Assembly (NCBI RefSeq): GCF_900187295.1
Contig: NZ_LT906473.1
Span: forward strand, 2,728,001 to 2,792,000
Source: Corynebacterium cystitidis
GTDB lineage: Bacteria > Actinomycetota > Actinomycetes > Mycobacteriales > Mycobacteriaceae
Reading direction: 5' to 3'
DNA: 64,000 nucleotides
Shown here: one piece after another, positions 35,262-43,778 of the stretch
Layout: every line of letters begins with the position of its first letter
Numbering within the stretch: the stretch's first letter is position 1
The notes under the pieces: generated by a model
Seen by the model: the letters and a program-made list of their open reading frames with translations, nothing else
What the model was told of the DNA's origin: nothing
Databases searched by the model: none
Made by a program: the position numbers and the translations under genes

Positions 35262-36482
35262 ATGACAACTACAAATTCGACTACGACACTTAACAAACCG
35301 CTGTTTCATTTGGTGCAGTTAGCAGGCATTTTCACCGAGTTGGTGGATACTGGCTGCGCCGATGCGGTCAAGGCTCCCGCAGACGATCAAGAGCTCGCGT
35401 TGTGGTTGGCTGCGGCGGCCACCGTGGACGGGGAGATCGCGGAATGCATCCGTGAACCCGTGGAGCAGGTATTTGGCCGCGCGTTCACGGAGCAGGAGCT
35501 GCACGATGCCATCTCGAATGCTTTGGAGGAGCTGTCCACTTATCTCGATTGGTTTGACCAAGAACTTGATGTTGTGGACCTTTCGCCTAAGCATCGCCGC
35601 TGGGTGTTGGGGGTTGCGTGGGACAGTGCGCCGATGCAGTCGCTTGTCGACGACGGGCTGATCACTCCGGTCGCCGTGTCCACTACCTATACGAACCCAG
35701 AGGACGATGACTGGGACGAAGATGCCGATGACTACGACGAGGCTTCCGCACACCCTGCCCCACCACTCGCGGTGGCACACCGCCAAACTGTTCAGGATCT
35801 GCTTACTGCATGCAGCCTCCCTTCGACAGATGAGGTCGATCTGACTGAACTGCTGGCGGTTGAGAAGAAACTGAAACCTCGTCTTGTCTCCCTCCTTGAG
35901 GTGTTCAGGGATAACGAGGTGTACCTGGCTAGTGAGAGGTCGTCCCGGCGCAGCCCTGAGCTGCAGGCCTGGATTGATAAGAATGTGCAGTACACCGAGG
36001 GGCTTGCGGTTAATGCGCAATACAATGTGGCGATGGTGTTGCTGGCGATGAATCTGCTCGTCATCGACATTGACACTGATCGGCTTGAGGTAAACCCAGA
36101 TCCCCGCGTAAGCCTTGATAGAGAATTCGCATCTGTCCGGCTTGCCTTCAAAGTGGTGCCGTTACTTTTCTCTGCGGAGGGCAGGCACTTGGGCTTGATT
36201 GATGCGGCGATTGCGTGTGCTGGCCCTCTGGCCGCTGCGAATGCGTTGAAGATGCCGGTTAACCAATTAGAAGGATGGTTTAAGCTCCGCATGGCGGAAG
36301 TCCCCCGTGTCGGCAACACGGTTGGTTTGCATCATTATTCCCTGAGTTATGTCGCCCGGCAGGTTCTGGGTATCCAGGTAGCACCACCTTTTGTATTCGA
36401 TCGTGTTCAGCTCACGACGACGGGAAAGCTGCTCGTGCAGTGGGCGCTGAGGCGTTACAGCGGCCGCCTCACCGCGCTGTAA
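35262..36482 (+). CDS. Unrecognised 406-aa protein, family A (paralogue of 22517-23698)
   Basis: A soluble acidic protein with a run of Asp/Glu near residue 145 (EDDDWDEDADDYDE). The family is unknown to me, but it aligns along its length with the 393-aa protein at 22517 (LAGIFTELVDTGCAD, HRRWVLGVAW, TYTNP, YLASER). No signal peptide or membrane span. GGGGGAAC lies 2-9 bp before the ATG. It is the intact right-hand member of a set that brackets the Rhs toxin locus, next to a broken third copy. Confidence 0.75.
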   Translation: MTTTNSTTTLNKPLFHLVQLAGIFTELVDTGCADAVKAPADDQELALWLAAAATVDGEIAECIREPVEQVFGRAFTEQELHDAISNALEELSTYLDWFDQELDVVDLSPKHRRWVLGVAWDSAPMQSLVDDGLITPVAVSTTYTNPEDDDWDEDADDYDEASAHPAPPLAVAHRQTVQDLLTACSLPSTDEVDLTELLAVEKKLKPRLVSLLEVFRDNEVYLASERSSRRSPELQAWIDKNVQYTEGLAVNAQYNVAMVLLAMNLLVIDIDTDRLEVNPDPRVSLDREFASVRLAFKVVPLLFSAEGRHLGLIDAAIACAGPLAAANALKMPVNQLEGWFKLRMAEVPRVGNTVGLHHYSLSYVARQVLGIQVAPPFVFDRVQLTTTGKLLVQWALRRYSGRLTAL

Positions 36483-36681
36483 CGGTGAGTCTGAGTTATG
36501 TGCTGGGTGTCCTTTCTGTCTTGGGTCTCTCTTTAGGGGTAGTGGACGAACGTCTGGCTTAGGTGTCCGCACCGTTCACTATTTCGAACACAATTACTAT
36601 AAACAGGGGTAACTTCTCACTCGATGTCTGCTGTCTCATTATCATCTTCATTAGGACGTTTGGGAAAGAAAGGAGAGCAAG

Positions 36682-36897
36682 ATGCAGTTCACTATCAATA
36701 GCTTCTCGTCGGATGAGCTTCAGCGTCGACGCCATGATCTGATAGAAGAGCTCGTCAGCGCTGAATATGCTGCAACAGGGGGAGCACCCTTGTCGATGCA
36801 GGATATTCATGATCTGGCTTCGCTTGGTCTCCTGTCTGTGAATGAGCGGAAGGCATACGACGAATTGCGTCGGGTAGAGCTCCTGCTTGGGGAATAG
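36682..36897 (+). CDS. Small hypothetical protein, 71 aa
   Basis: Helical, acidic protein (MQFTINSFSSDELQRRRHDL...VELLLGE) with a strong Shine-Dalgarno sequence (AAAGGAGAG) 7-15 bp before the ATG. It ends 3 bp before the next gene, with which it forms a two-gene operon. The pairing of a small acidic protein with a larger one resembles antitoxin-toxin pairs, but no motif proves it. Confidence 0.65.
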   Translation: MQFTINSFSSDELQRRRHDLIEELVSAEYAATGGAPLSMQDIHDLASLGLLSVNERKAYDELRRVELLLGE

Positions 36898-36900
36898 AGC

Positions 36901-37620
36901 ATGAACGTTCTAGAGGAGCTCGCTGCGGAATTCTTTGATAAGACATGGAATCTCCTTGTCAGCGTACTTCCGCTTGATGAACAATTGGTGACTGCTCACG
37001 CAGATAGCAATCGAGATAATGGCACAGTCGTTTTTGAGCTGACGTTGCCACTTGCTTACAAAGGTGACGCTCTCGAGGACGACAATTTGCCTGAAAGTTT
37101 TAGCGACTTGTTTCGAGCTGTTATCCGGTACGTAATGTGCCTTGATACAACTGGTGAGTATCTGTCGGTGAGTCAGTCCAAGTTTGAACTTCGAGTACAC
37201 ACATCACCTGGTATTCGATTCGAATATGAACGTGGTAATACGTCTGCACCTGCTGCACACATCCACTATTCCGGTACGGGAGGGCTTTTGAGTCCTGTTT
37301 TGATGCGCAATTTTAGCGGAACTAAAGATCACCGGAAGAAGGGAGATATACAGAAACTGCACTTACCTGTCGGGGGTCGCCGTTTCCGGCCGTCGCTAGA
37401 AGAATTCCTGTATTTCTTGATTCAAGAATGCGGTTTTCGCGCAAGGGCTGGGTGGCAGAATGTTGTGCTAGAAAGCCGTGAGGAATGGCTCGACACTCAA
37501 CTATCAGCTGCGGTGAGGGATAATCCTGCGGTTGCTCGTCAAGAGTTGGAACGTTTGGGCTACCTAGTCGAGCTGCCGGAGCACGGGGAGGTGCCTAAAG
37601 CCCGAAGGCTTGGCTGGTAG
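36901..37620 (+). CDS. Hypothetical protein, 239 aa
   Basis: Soluble protein (MNVLEELAAEFFDKTWNLLV...) of unknown family. C-terminal segment GGRRFRPSLEEFLYFLIQEC, then GWQNVVLESREEWLDTQLSA, looks like a conserved helical domain. It follows the 71-aa gene directly. I see no catalytic motif. Shortly downstream lies a palindromic element and a decayed ABC gene, so the operon sits in accessory DNA. Confidence 0.6.
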   Translation: MNVLEELAAEFFDKTWNLLVSVLPLDEQLVTAHADSNRDNGTVVFELTLPLAYKGDALEDDNLPESFSDLFRAVIRYVMCLDTTGEYLSVSQSKFELRVHTSPGIRFEYERGNTSAPAAHIHYSGTGGLLSPVLMRNFSGTKDHRKKGDIQKLHLPVGGRRFRPSLEEFLYFLIQECGFRARAGWQNVVLESREEWLDTQLSAAVRDNPAVARQELERLGYLVELPEHGEVPKARRLGW

Positions 37621-37659
37621 AAAGGGCAAGCTTGACGACGAGGTACCCAAGGCCGAGTG

Positions 37660-37738
37660 TGTTATGTCTAGGAACATTTTGGACACGGATTCTAGTGGCC
37701 TTTTGGCCATGCATTCCATTAGGTTCTTGGACATAACA
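37660..37738. repeat. 79-bp palindromic element (MITE-like)
   Basis: TGTTATGTCTAGGAAC (37660-37675) and GTTCTTGGACATAACA (37723-37738) are inverted at 14 of 16 positions; an inner GGCC-TTTT-GGCC palindrome (37697-37708) lies between. It resembles the two terminal repeats of an IS brought together by loss of the middle. Confidence 0.6.
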
Positions 37739-37791
37739 GGCCACGCAAAACCAAAACGCCTAGCCTCTATCCGGGCATAATGAACAGCATG

Positions 37792-38095
37792 AGCCCTGCC
37801 CCAGTGATTAGCGCCCGAGGTTTTAGTGTGGTGTATCAGCCGCGCTCGAAAAACCCGGTCAGAGCACTCGACAATGTTTCGTTGGATATTTTCCCTGGTG
37901 AGGTTGTCGCGATTCTGGGCCCGAACGGCTCGGGTAAAACCACTTTCTCGGCCAGGTCCCAAACTAGGCGATCAGGCAAGAAAAAGTGGGTGCTGTGCAG
38001 CAGATCTCGGGTTTCCGCGACTCGCTTTTCGTGCGTCAAACCCTTGCCATGTTGGCTGCCACTTACACCGCCACGTATCTCACTGACAAGTGATG
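37792..38095 (+). pseudogene. Decayed ABC transporter ATPase
   Basis: Starts as a normal ABC ATPase (MSPAPVISARGFSVVYQPRS, then LDIFPGEVVAILGPNGSGKT with complete Walker A). About 60 codons in, the reading frame shifts; another frame continues the protein (VGAVQQISGFRDSLFVRQTL, then AMLAATY) until a stop near 38093. The signature and Walker B parts are absent, so it is a relic. Function of the original transporter is unknown. Confidence 0.78.
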
Positions 38096-38328
38096 ACACG
38101 TCCTTCACGCCAAGAAAACCTCTTGGAGACCAACGTGCGGCGTCGGCTAAGTGCCATGCTTACCGTGCACAGGGCCAGCTCAAACGTGACGTCCTGCGCC
38201 GAAGCGCGGGTGGAAAATCGGCTGAGGATCGACCGACTATGGCCGTTACCTGCAATCTTGCGCCTCGATTGCGTTACTAAACTTTTGGGTGATACCTGAA
38301 ATTCCCTACGCCCCTTATACTCCAAGCA

Positions 38329-38347
38329 TTAGGTAAGCCTAACCTAA
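38329..38347 (+). promoter_or_regulatory. DtxR box before hmuO
   Basis: TTAGGTAAGCCTAACCTAA is a near-perfect DtxR operator. A TATACT -10-like hexamer lies at 38316-38321, so bound DtxR would cover the transcription start. Confidence 0.9.
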
Positions 38348-38381
38348 AGCTTAAGAGAGATTGATGCAGAAAGGGGTTTCC

Positions 38382-39065
38382 ATGACATCAACCACCGCCA
38401 CTAGCCTCTCCCCTACACCTTCCACTGAGCTTCTATCTGTTGCCCTGCGAAACCAGACAGCTAAGGCGCACGAGGCCGCAGAGGGTTCAGCCTTCATGCA
38501 GATGCTGCTCAATGGGCAGCTTGATAAGGATAGTGTGGTGCAGCTTCACGGCCAGTACTGGGCGATCTATCCCGCGCTTGATGCCGCAATGGCCGAGGCT
38601 GCTGTAGCTACGTGTGCAGCCGCCATCTATGATCCTCGCCTGGAACGTACTGCCGCTCTCGAGCATGATTTGCACGCTATGTGCGGGGATGCGTGGCGGG
38701 ACGAGATTGTGATTACTCCGGCGACGAAACGCTACGTTGAGCGTCTTGAGCAGTTGCGTTTGCAGATATCCCCGTTGGTCATCGCGCAGCATTACGTGCG
38801 CTACTTAGGTGATCTGTCTGGTGGGCAGGTGATTCGCCGCTGCTTAGGGCGCGACTACGGTATCCCAGAATCGAGCTTGACGTTCTACGATTTCAGTGCA
38901 GTGGGAAAGATCCCTACGTACCGCAACCAGTACCGGCAGAAGTTGGATGAGCTTGCGCTTAACGACGAGGCGCGTGCTCGTCTCGTGGAAGAAGCGCAGT
39001 ATGCGTTTCGGCTGAATCAGGAAATGTTTGCGGACTTGCAGCGGGTATCTCACTCTCAGGCCTAG
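38382..39065 (+). CDS. hmuO: Haem oxygenase HmuO
   Basis: A 227-aa haem oxygenase (alpha-helical fold). It opens haem to biliverdin with release of iron and CO in the cytoplasm. The proximal haem ligand is His30 in TAKAHEAAE; the distal helix carries VRYLGDLSGGQVI with the conserved Gly/Asp residues; length fits the corynebacterial HmuO. ATG 38382 has AAAGGGG upstream; in-frame ATG 38364 and TTG 38361 would add seven or eight residues not typical of the family. A DtxR box precedes it, giving iron repression. It stands next to the haem uptake genes here. Confidence 0.96.
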   Translation: MTSTTATSLSPTPSTELLSVALRNQTAKAHEAAEGSAFMQMLLNGQLDKDSVVQLHGQYWAIYPALDAAMAEAAVATCAAAIYDPRLERTAALEHDLHAMCGDAWRDEIVITPATKRYVERLEQLRLQISPLVIAQHYVRYLGDLSGGQVIRRCLGRDYGIPESSLTFYDFSAVGKIPTYRNQYRQKLDELALNDEARARLVEEAQYAFRLNQEMFADLQRVSHSQA

Positions 39066-39408
39066 GTGGTGGGCTGGTCGTCGTTACGCTTGTCGTGGCT
39101 GACGCAACCCACCACGCTCCGGCGCTGATTAGTCCGATCAGGGTTGCACCGGTGAGCTGAAAATCATCGGGTATCAGGAAGAAGCCAAGCCCGACAAGCG
39201 CGATAATAACTACCCACACGATGATCGGCCGCTTATTTGAGGGTGACTTAACAGGTGGCGTGAGCATGCTGAGCACGGCTAAGGCGAGGGCGGCGATCAA
39301 GGCGATGATGACGTTGCCAAGGAAGGCGCCTGCTGCGAGGATTCCGACAGTAACACTGGTGAGAAGGCGTAGCACGGTGAAAGATCTTGTGTCGCTGGGC
39401 TCTGACAT
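38959..39408 (-). CDS. Small predicted membrane protein, convergent with hmuO
   Basis: A 149-aa protein starting at ATG 39408 (MSEPSDTRSFTVLRLLTSVT...). It has about four hydrophobic segments (VGILAAGAFLGNVIIALIAA; IIVWVVIIALVGLGFFLI; LIGLISAGAWWVASA) and a Pro/Ser/Thr-rich cytoplasmic tail. The 3' end overlaps the end of hmuO by 107 bp, so the true end is fixed by the stop codon and the tail is encoded antisense to hmuO. It shares the DtxR-boxed intergenic region with htaA and may be iron regulated. Function unknown. Confidence 0.7.
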   Translation of the reverse strand: MSEPSDTRSFTVLRLLTSVTVGILAAGAFLGNVIIALIAALALAVLSMLTPPVKSPSNKRPIIVWVVIIALVGLGFFLIPDDFQLTGATLIGLISAGAWWVASATTSVTTTSPPPRPESEIPAASPQTFPDSAETHTALLPRDEHAPRR

Positions 39409-39452
39409 GGGTGCTCCTGAGGCGGATTGAGATGCGTGACAAAAACTCAATT

Positions 39453-39471
39453 GTAGGTTAGGCTACCCTAA
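39453..39471 (+). promoter_or_regulatory. DtxR box between the membrane-protein gene and htaA
   Basis: GTAGGTTAGGCTACCCTAA matches 17 of 19 consensus positions. It lies 35 bp before the htaA start and 45 bp before the divergent membrane-protein gene, so it could control both. Confidence 0.85.
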
Positions 39472-39506
39472 CACATAGGATGATGTTGATATAGAGGATG
39501 GTACGA

Positions 39507-41531
39507 ATGCGACGACTTCATTTTGCCCGCAGATCATTTCGCGGCGCTATCGTCGCTGCGTGTGTGGCCACATTAGCAGCGTTTTTCTCTCCAATTTCGC
39601 CGGGGATTCCCCAGGCACACGCCGCCACATGTGAAGTAGGCGGGGAGTTGCACTGGGGCGTAAAGGAATCCTTCCGCAACTACATTTCAGGGCGCATTGC
39701 CAAAGGTGAATACACAGCTCGTGACGGGGCCGTTGACGCTGGCAGCCACTTCGTATTCCCGGTTTCCGGATCGCGTGTGATCAGCCAAGCTCAAGGCGAG
39801 GTTGATTTCGATGGCACCTTGACTTTCTATGGGCACAAAGGTTCGCTAGACATCACTCTGACGGACTTCGGCCTCAACATCAACGGATCCACCGCGGAGC
39901 TCACTGCGGACTTCACCACACGTAAATTTACAGGCTTTAACCCCGGAGTAATCGGCGAAGAACAAACGGGCGATGATGCCGTGATCGTTACCGTGCAGTT
40001 GGACAGCCCTGCCGATTTCTATGGATCTGAAATCTCACTGAATGGCATCACCACCCTGGGTGATGGTGGCAGAGTACTATTCGGCGATTTTTATGACGCA
40101 AACGAACGCCTAGACAACACCGGCGGTGCGCTCACGGTAACGGGCTGCGATGCTTCTTCGGTAGGAAAAGGAGGCTCCGGTGGAAACAAAGGGGGCGATC
40201 GCGGCCAGACCGATTCCGGCGCCACCACCGGGGTGGCCGGTTTGTTAGGGGGTCTCAACGACACCCTTGTGGAGGTCAACGGATTGTTCGTGAATACGGA
40301 CAACGTGATCACTAACGGTGAAATACTTTATAACCGCAGCGCTCCTGGTTCGGCCAGCACTAAAGGCACCAGGGGCACGGCAAAATCCACAGCGTCCCAA
40401 GCCTCTCAGACAGCCTCAACATCTAAGACCTCGGGTGGCTCGCAGAACAGCGGAGATAACAGCAACAACTACGCAGGATCACGAACCTCCGGAAATAACA
40501 CAAGCGGAAATGCTTCGACAAAGGCGCCGACAAGCGCTGGGACCTCCGGCAACTCTGGCGGGGGTGGCAACACTGGCGGAGGCGGCACCCTTGCACAGGC
40601 AGCACGGGGAGCTGCGGGCTTGGCGCCGGCTGTCACAGACGATCTTTGTAGCGCTGAATCTTCACGTGGCATCGTTAGCTCGCAAGCCCAGTGGGGAGTG
40701 CGGACGTCCTTCCGGAGTTATATCCGAGGAACGATCGCCAATGGCGGCTGGAACCTTACCGGGGTGAGCTTCAATAATGACACCTTCAACTTCACTGGTA
40801 CCTCAGGCGCTGTTGATCCAGCGACTAAAACCGGCACCATTATGTATCCCGGAACAATCAACTTCTACGGTCATGGGGGAATTCTAGACACCACGTTTAG
40901 TAACATGGAGATTCAATTCTCCGGCAATTCCGGACAGTTAATCGTCGATGCGCAATCGAACAGCGTAGAAGGTATACCCAAAGACTACGGGCGTGTGGCG
41001 CTAGCAGATCTCAGTTTCAGCTCACTCGACGTGAATGATTCTTCTGCCTCAGGTCAAGCGCAGGCCTACCTTACTGAAGCAGGGGCTGACGCATTTGGTC
41101 AGTTCTACCCCGTCGGCGACGCACTCGATCCCATAAGTTTTGACGCACAACTCGGCGGACCTCCTTCCTGCGTCGAAGGCCAAGGCACCGCAGCAAGCCA
41201 AGCAGGATCTGGAAGCTCCGCCGATAAGGAAGCTGCAGCAAAGCTGCGTGCCGGCGGAGTCGGAGCAAACGGTAGCGCTGGCGCGCCAGGAGATAAGCCC
41301 GGAGCAAAAAACGATCCGGCGAACCCTGACAATGCTCACCTGGCGCACTCAGAATCGTCCGAAGAAGGCGACGGCGAAGACAAAGGTGGTCTCTTCCGGA
41401 TTAAGAACAGTGCCAGCGGCGAAGGAGACGAAGGTTTGTGGAGCGACGCTAACATTGCTCGGCTGCTCATGATCATTGCATCACTCGGTGTCGGGGCGTT
41501 CAGCACCATGCGTTCACTCCGCGTTTTCTAA
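39507..41531 (+). CDS. htaA: Haem-binding cell-envelope protein HtaA (two CR domains)
   Basis: A 674-aa exported protein: signal peptide (basic start, core AIVAACVATLAAFF, cleavage near AHA), haem-binding CR domain 1 (about 45-225, start ELHWGVKESFRNYISGRI), a Ser/Gly/Thr-rich linker (about 230-375), CR domain 2 (about 390-560, start AQWGVRTSFRSYIRGTI) and a C-terminal membrane anchor (ARLLMIIASLGVGAFSTM). Each CR domain keeps the Tyr of the S-F-R-x-Y motif and a FYGH His, the residues known to bind haem. It takes haem from haemoglobin and passes it to HmuT. ATG 39507 has AGAGG at a good distance; ATG 39498 is too close to it. Confidence 0.95.
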   Translation: MRRLHFARRSFRGAIVAACVATLAAFFSPISPGIPQAHAATCEVGGELHWGVKESFRNYISGRIAKGEYTARDGAVDAGSHFVFPVSGSRVISQAQGEVDFDGTLTFYGHKGSLDITLTDFGLNINGSTAELTADFTTRKFTGFNPGVIGEEQTGDDAVIVTVQLDSPADFYGSEISLNGITTLGDGGRVLFGDFYDANERLDNTGGALTVTGCDASSVGKGGSGGNKGGDRGQTDSGATTGVAGLLGGLNDTLVEVNGLFVNTDNVITNGEILYNRSAPGSASTKGTRGTAKSTASQASQTASTSKTSGGSQNSGDNSNNYAGSRTSGNNTSGNASTKAPTSAGTSGNSGGGGNTGGGGTLAQAARGAAGLAPAVTDDLCSAESSRGIVSSQAQWGVRTSFRSYIRGTIANGGWNLTGVSFNNDTFNFTGTSGAVDPATKTGTIMYPGTINFYGHGGILDTTFSNMEIQFSGNSGQLIVDAQSNSVEGIPKDYGRVALADLSFSSLDVNDSSASGQAQAYLTEAGADAFGQFYPVGDALDPISFDAQLGGPPSCVEGQGTAASQAGSGSSADKEAAAKLRAGGVGANGSAGAPGDKPGAKNDPANPDNAHLAHSESSEEGDGEDKGGLFRIKNSASGEGDEGLWSDANIARLLMIIASLGVGAFSTMRSLRVF

Positions 41532-41567
41532 GATCACCTCGCCCAGAAACACGAAGAAAGAAACAGA

Positions 41568-42665
41568 ATGATTCTCCTGCAACGATTCCGTCGGTTGATG
41601 GTGGCAGCGGTCGTCGTCACGTGCCTGCATGTGACGGGATGTGCGAGCTGGGATTCAACACCGCAGTCCACCACCGACCAACTCGCCTCTGATCTGCGGG
41701 AGCAAGGCACAAGCACGGCACCCCAACAAGGCCTTGCGCTGGTTGAGGAGCTGGCAGAGGTGGAACCGATCGAGAATCAACCGAAACAGCAGTTGCCGGT
41801 TGAGCTTGTCGACGCCGATGGCTACAACGTCTCCATCACAGATACCTCACGTATTCTGGCGCTCGACCTCTACGGAACCTACACGAAAACACTGCGTGGG
41901 CTAGGTTTCACTGACAATATTGTGGGAAGGACGGTGAGCTCCACGGAGGCGTCGTTAAGCGACGTACCCGTGGTCACCCAAGGCCATACCTTGAACGCGG
42001 AAGCCGTGCTCAACCTGCAGCCAACACTGGTGATAGTGGACCACTCGATCGGCCCACCGGAAGCGATCGACCAAATCCGGGAAGCCGGGGTGACTACCGT
42101 GGTGATGGAACCTACTCGATCGCTTGACACGATGGAACAAGACATTCTTGACGTAGCAGGTGTGATGGGCGTGCCCGAGGTGGGCGAAAAGCTGGCGCAA
42201 CGCAGCCGCGATGACGTGATCACTGCGCAAGAAACCATCGCCGAAATCCGCCCCGAAACCCCACTCAAGATGGCGTTTCTGTACGCTCGCGGAACCGGTG
42301 GTGTGTTCTACCTGCTGGGGCAAGAAACAGGCACACAAGACTTAATCGAAGCCCTCGGCGGGATCGACGTAGCCACCGAAAATGGTGTGGGCGCACCACG
42401 TCCGGCGACACCCGAGGCACTCGCGGAAGTAAACCCCGAAGTGTTTGTGATGATGAGCGGCGGACTCGAATCCACAGGCGACCTAGAAGGGCTGCTGGCC
42501 CGGCCAGGGGTGAGCCAAACCATTGCCGGGAGCAACCAGCGCGTGCTTGCGCTTCCCGACGGTGACTCTTTAGCCTACGGCCCTCAAACCGGCGAACTGC
42601 TCCTGCGTGCAGCACAAGAGTTGTACCAACCGGGCGCTGCGGATACTGAAGACGCAGGCAGGTAG
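41568..42665 (+). CDS. hmuT: Haem ABC transporter substrate-binding lipoprotein HmuT
   Basis: A 365-aa lipoprotein with lipobox HVTGC near residue 25, so it is anchored to the outer face of the membrane. It has the two-lobed periplasmic-binding fold of the haem type. His140 (VVTQGHTL) and Tyr239 (LYARGTGG) sit where the two axial haem ligands of corynebacterial HmuT proteins lie. It collects haem from HtaA/HtaB and delivers it to HmuU. It is 36 bp after htaA and 3 bp before hmuU, in one operon. Confidence 0.96.
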   Translation: MILLQRFRRLMVAAVVVTCLHVTGCASWDSTPQSTTDQLASDLREQGTSTAPQQGLALVEELAEVEPIENQPKQQLPVELVDADGYNVSITDTSRILALDLYGTYTKTLRGLGFTDNIVGRTVSSTEASLSDVPVVTQGHTLNAEAVLNLQPTLVIVDHSIGPPEAIDQIREAGVTTVVMEPTRSLDTMEQDILDVAGVMGVPEVGEKLAQRSRDDVITAQETIAEIRPETPLKMAFLYARGTGGVFYLLGQETGTQDLIEALGGIDVATENGVGAPRPATPEALAEVNPEVFVMMSGGLESTGDLEGLLARPGVSQTIAGSNQRVLALPDGDSLAYGPQTGELLLRAAQELYQPGAADTEDAGR

Positions 42666-42668
42666 CGC

Positions 42669-43778
42669 ATGGCTGAACATGACACGGCTGAAGGCGGTGT
42701 GCCTGAAAGTGGCGTGTTCAAGCGGAGGCGCACCAACCGCATCATTTTTCTCGCGGTGGTTGCTGTACTGATTGTGGCCGCAAGCGTGGTCTCAGTATGT
42801 ATTGGGCAGTATCAGCTTGCGCCAGGTGAAATTTGGCCACTGTTGCGCCAAGGCCCGATTCACGCGCAGCAGCCCGGCAACCTGGATGCGTCGGTGTTGT
42901 GGCAGATCCGGCTGCCTCGCGTGGTGTTAGGCCTGCTAGTTGGTGCGGCCCTGGGAGTGGGTGGAGCACTGATGCAAGCTGTGTTTGCCAACCCGCTGGC
43001 AGAGCCCTCTGTGATCGGTGTGACCAGTGGCGCCGGGGTTGGTGCAGCACTGGTCATCGTCGCAGGCAGTGTAACAGGCGCAGCCGGATCGGCCGGTGCA
43101 GCCGCCTTGAGCACTGTGTCGGTCCCGGCGGCCGCGTTCATCGCGGGTCTTGTAGCAACAGCAGTGGTGTATCAACTTTCGCGGATAGGCGGACGTGCCA
43201 CCGTGGTCACCTTGATCTTGGTGGGTATTGCCCTGAACGCGGTGTGTGGTGCGGCGATTTCGCTGTTGATTTTCCTGGCGCCCACTACGGCGCGCGAGCA
43301 AATCGTGTTCTGGCAAATGGGCACCCTTGCTGGGGCTACGTGGGAACAAACAGGGATTGTGGCAACGTTGACACTTCTCGGCATTGTGGGTGCGCTGACC
43401 GTAGCATCCAAGCTGGACATTTTGGCTTTAGGTGATGCCGCTGCCCAGCATGTGGGAGTTAATGTGGGCCGGTTGCGCATGGTTGCCATAGCCCTGTCCA
43501 CCCTGCTAACCGCCGCCGCGGTGTCTTTTGCGGGGCTAATCGGGTTTATTGGATTAGTTGTGCCGCATATAGTGCGTACGGCGCTGGGGCCTTCCAATAA
43601 GGTTTTGGTGCCGGCGTCCGCGCTCGGCGGGGCTTTATTGATTGGGGTAGCGGATATCTTTGCACGGACGCTGATCCCGTTTGCGGATATGCCGATCGGC
43701 ATTTTCACCGCCTTGATTGGCGGCCCCACATTCTTCTTCCTGTTGCGCAAGATGCTGCGAAAGAGGCAGCAGCTATGA
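42669..43778 (+). CDS. hmuU: Haem ABC transporter permease HmuU
   Basis: A 369-aa FecCD-type permease with about ten membrane spans. Family segments: LPRVVLGLLVGAALGVGGAL, QAVFANPLAEPSVIGVTSGA, and GLIGFIGLVVPHIVR with the coupling helix. An N-terminal cytoplasmic tail of about 25 residues precedes the first span. It overlaps hmuV by 4 bp (ATGA). It forms the haem channel with HmuT and HmuV. Confidence 0.96.
   Translation: MAEHDTAEGGVPESGVFKRRRTNRIIFLAVVAVLIVAASVVSVCIGQYQLAPGEIWPLLRQGPIHAQQPGNLDASVLWQIRLPRVVLGLLVGAALGVGGALMQAVFANPLAEPSVIGVTSGAGVGAALVIVAGSVTGAAGSAGAAALSTVSVPAAAFIAGLVATAVVYQLSRIGGRATVVTLILVGIALNAVCGAAISLLIFLAPTTAREQIVFWQMGTLAGATWEQTGIVATLTLLGIVGALTVASKLDILALGDAAAQHVGVNVGRLRMVAIALSTLLTAAAVSFAGLIGFIGLVVPHIVRTALGPSNKVLVPASALGGALLIGVADIFARTLIPFADMPIGIFTALIGGPTFFFLLRKMLRKRQQL

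Noticed and set aside
38090..38280. Plus-strand frames after the ABC relic as a new gene
   Set aside because: They show no start site, no family match and lie between a dead gene and the hmuO promoter.
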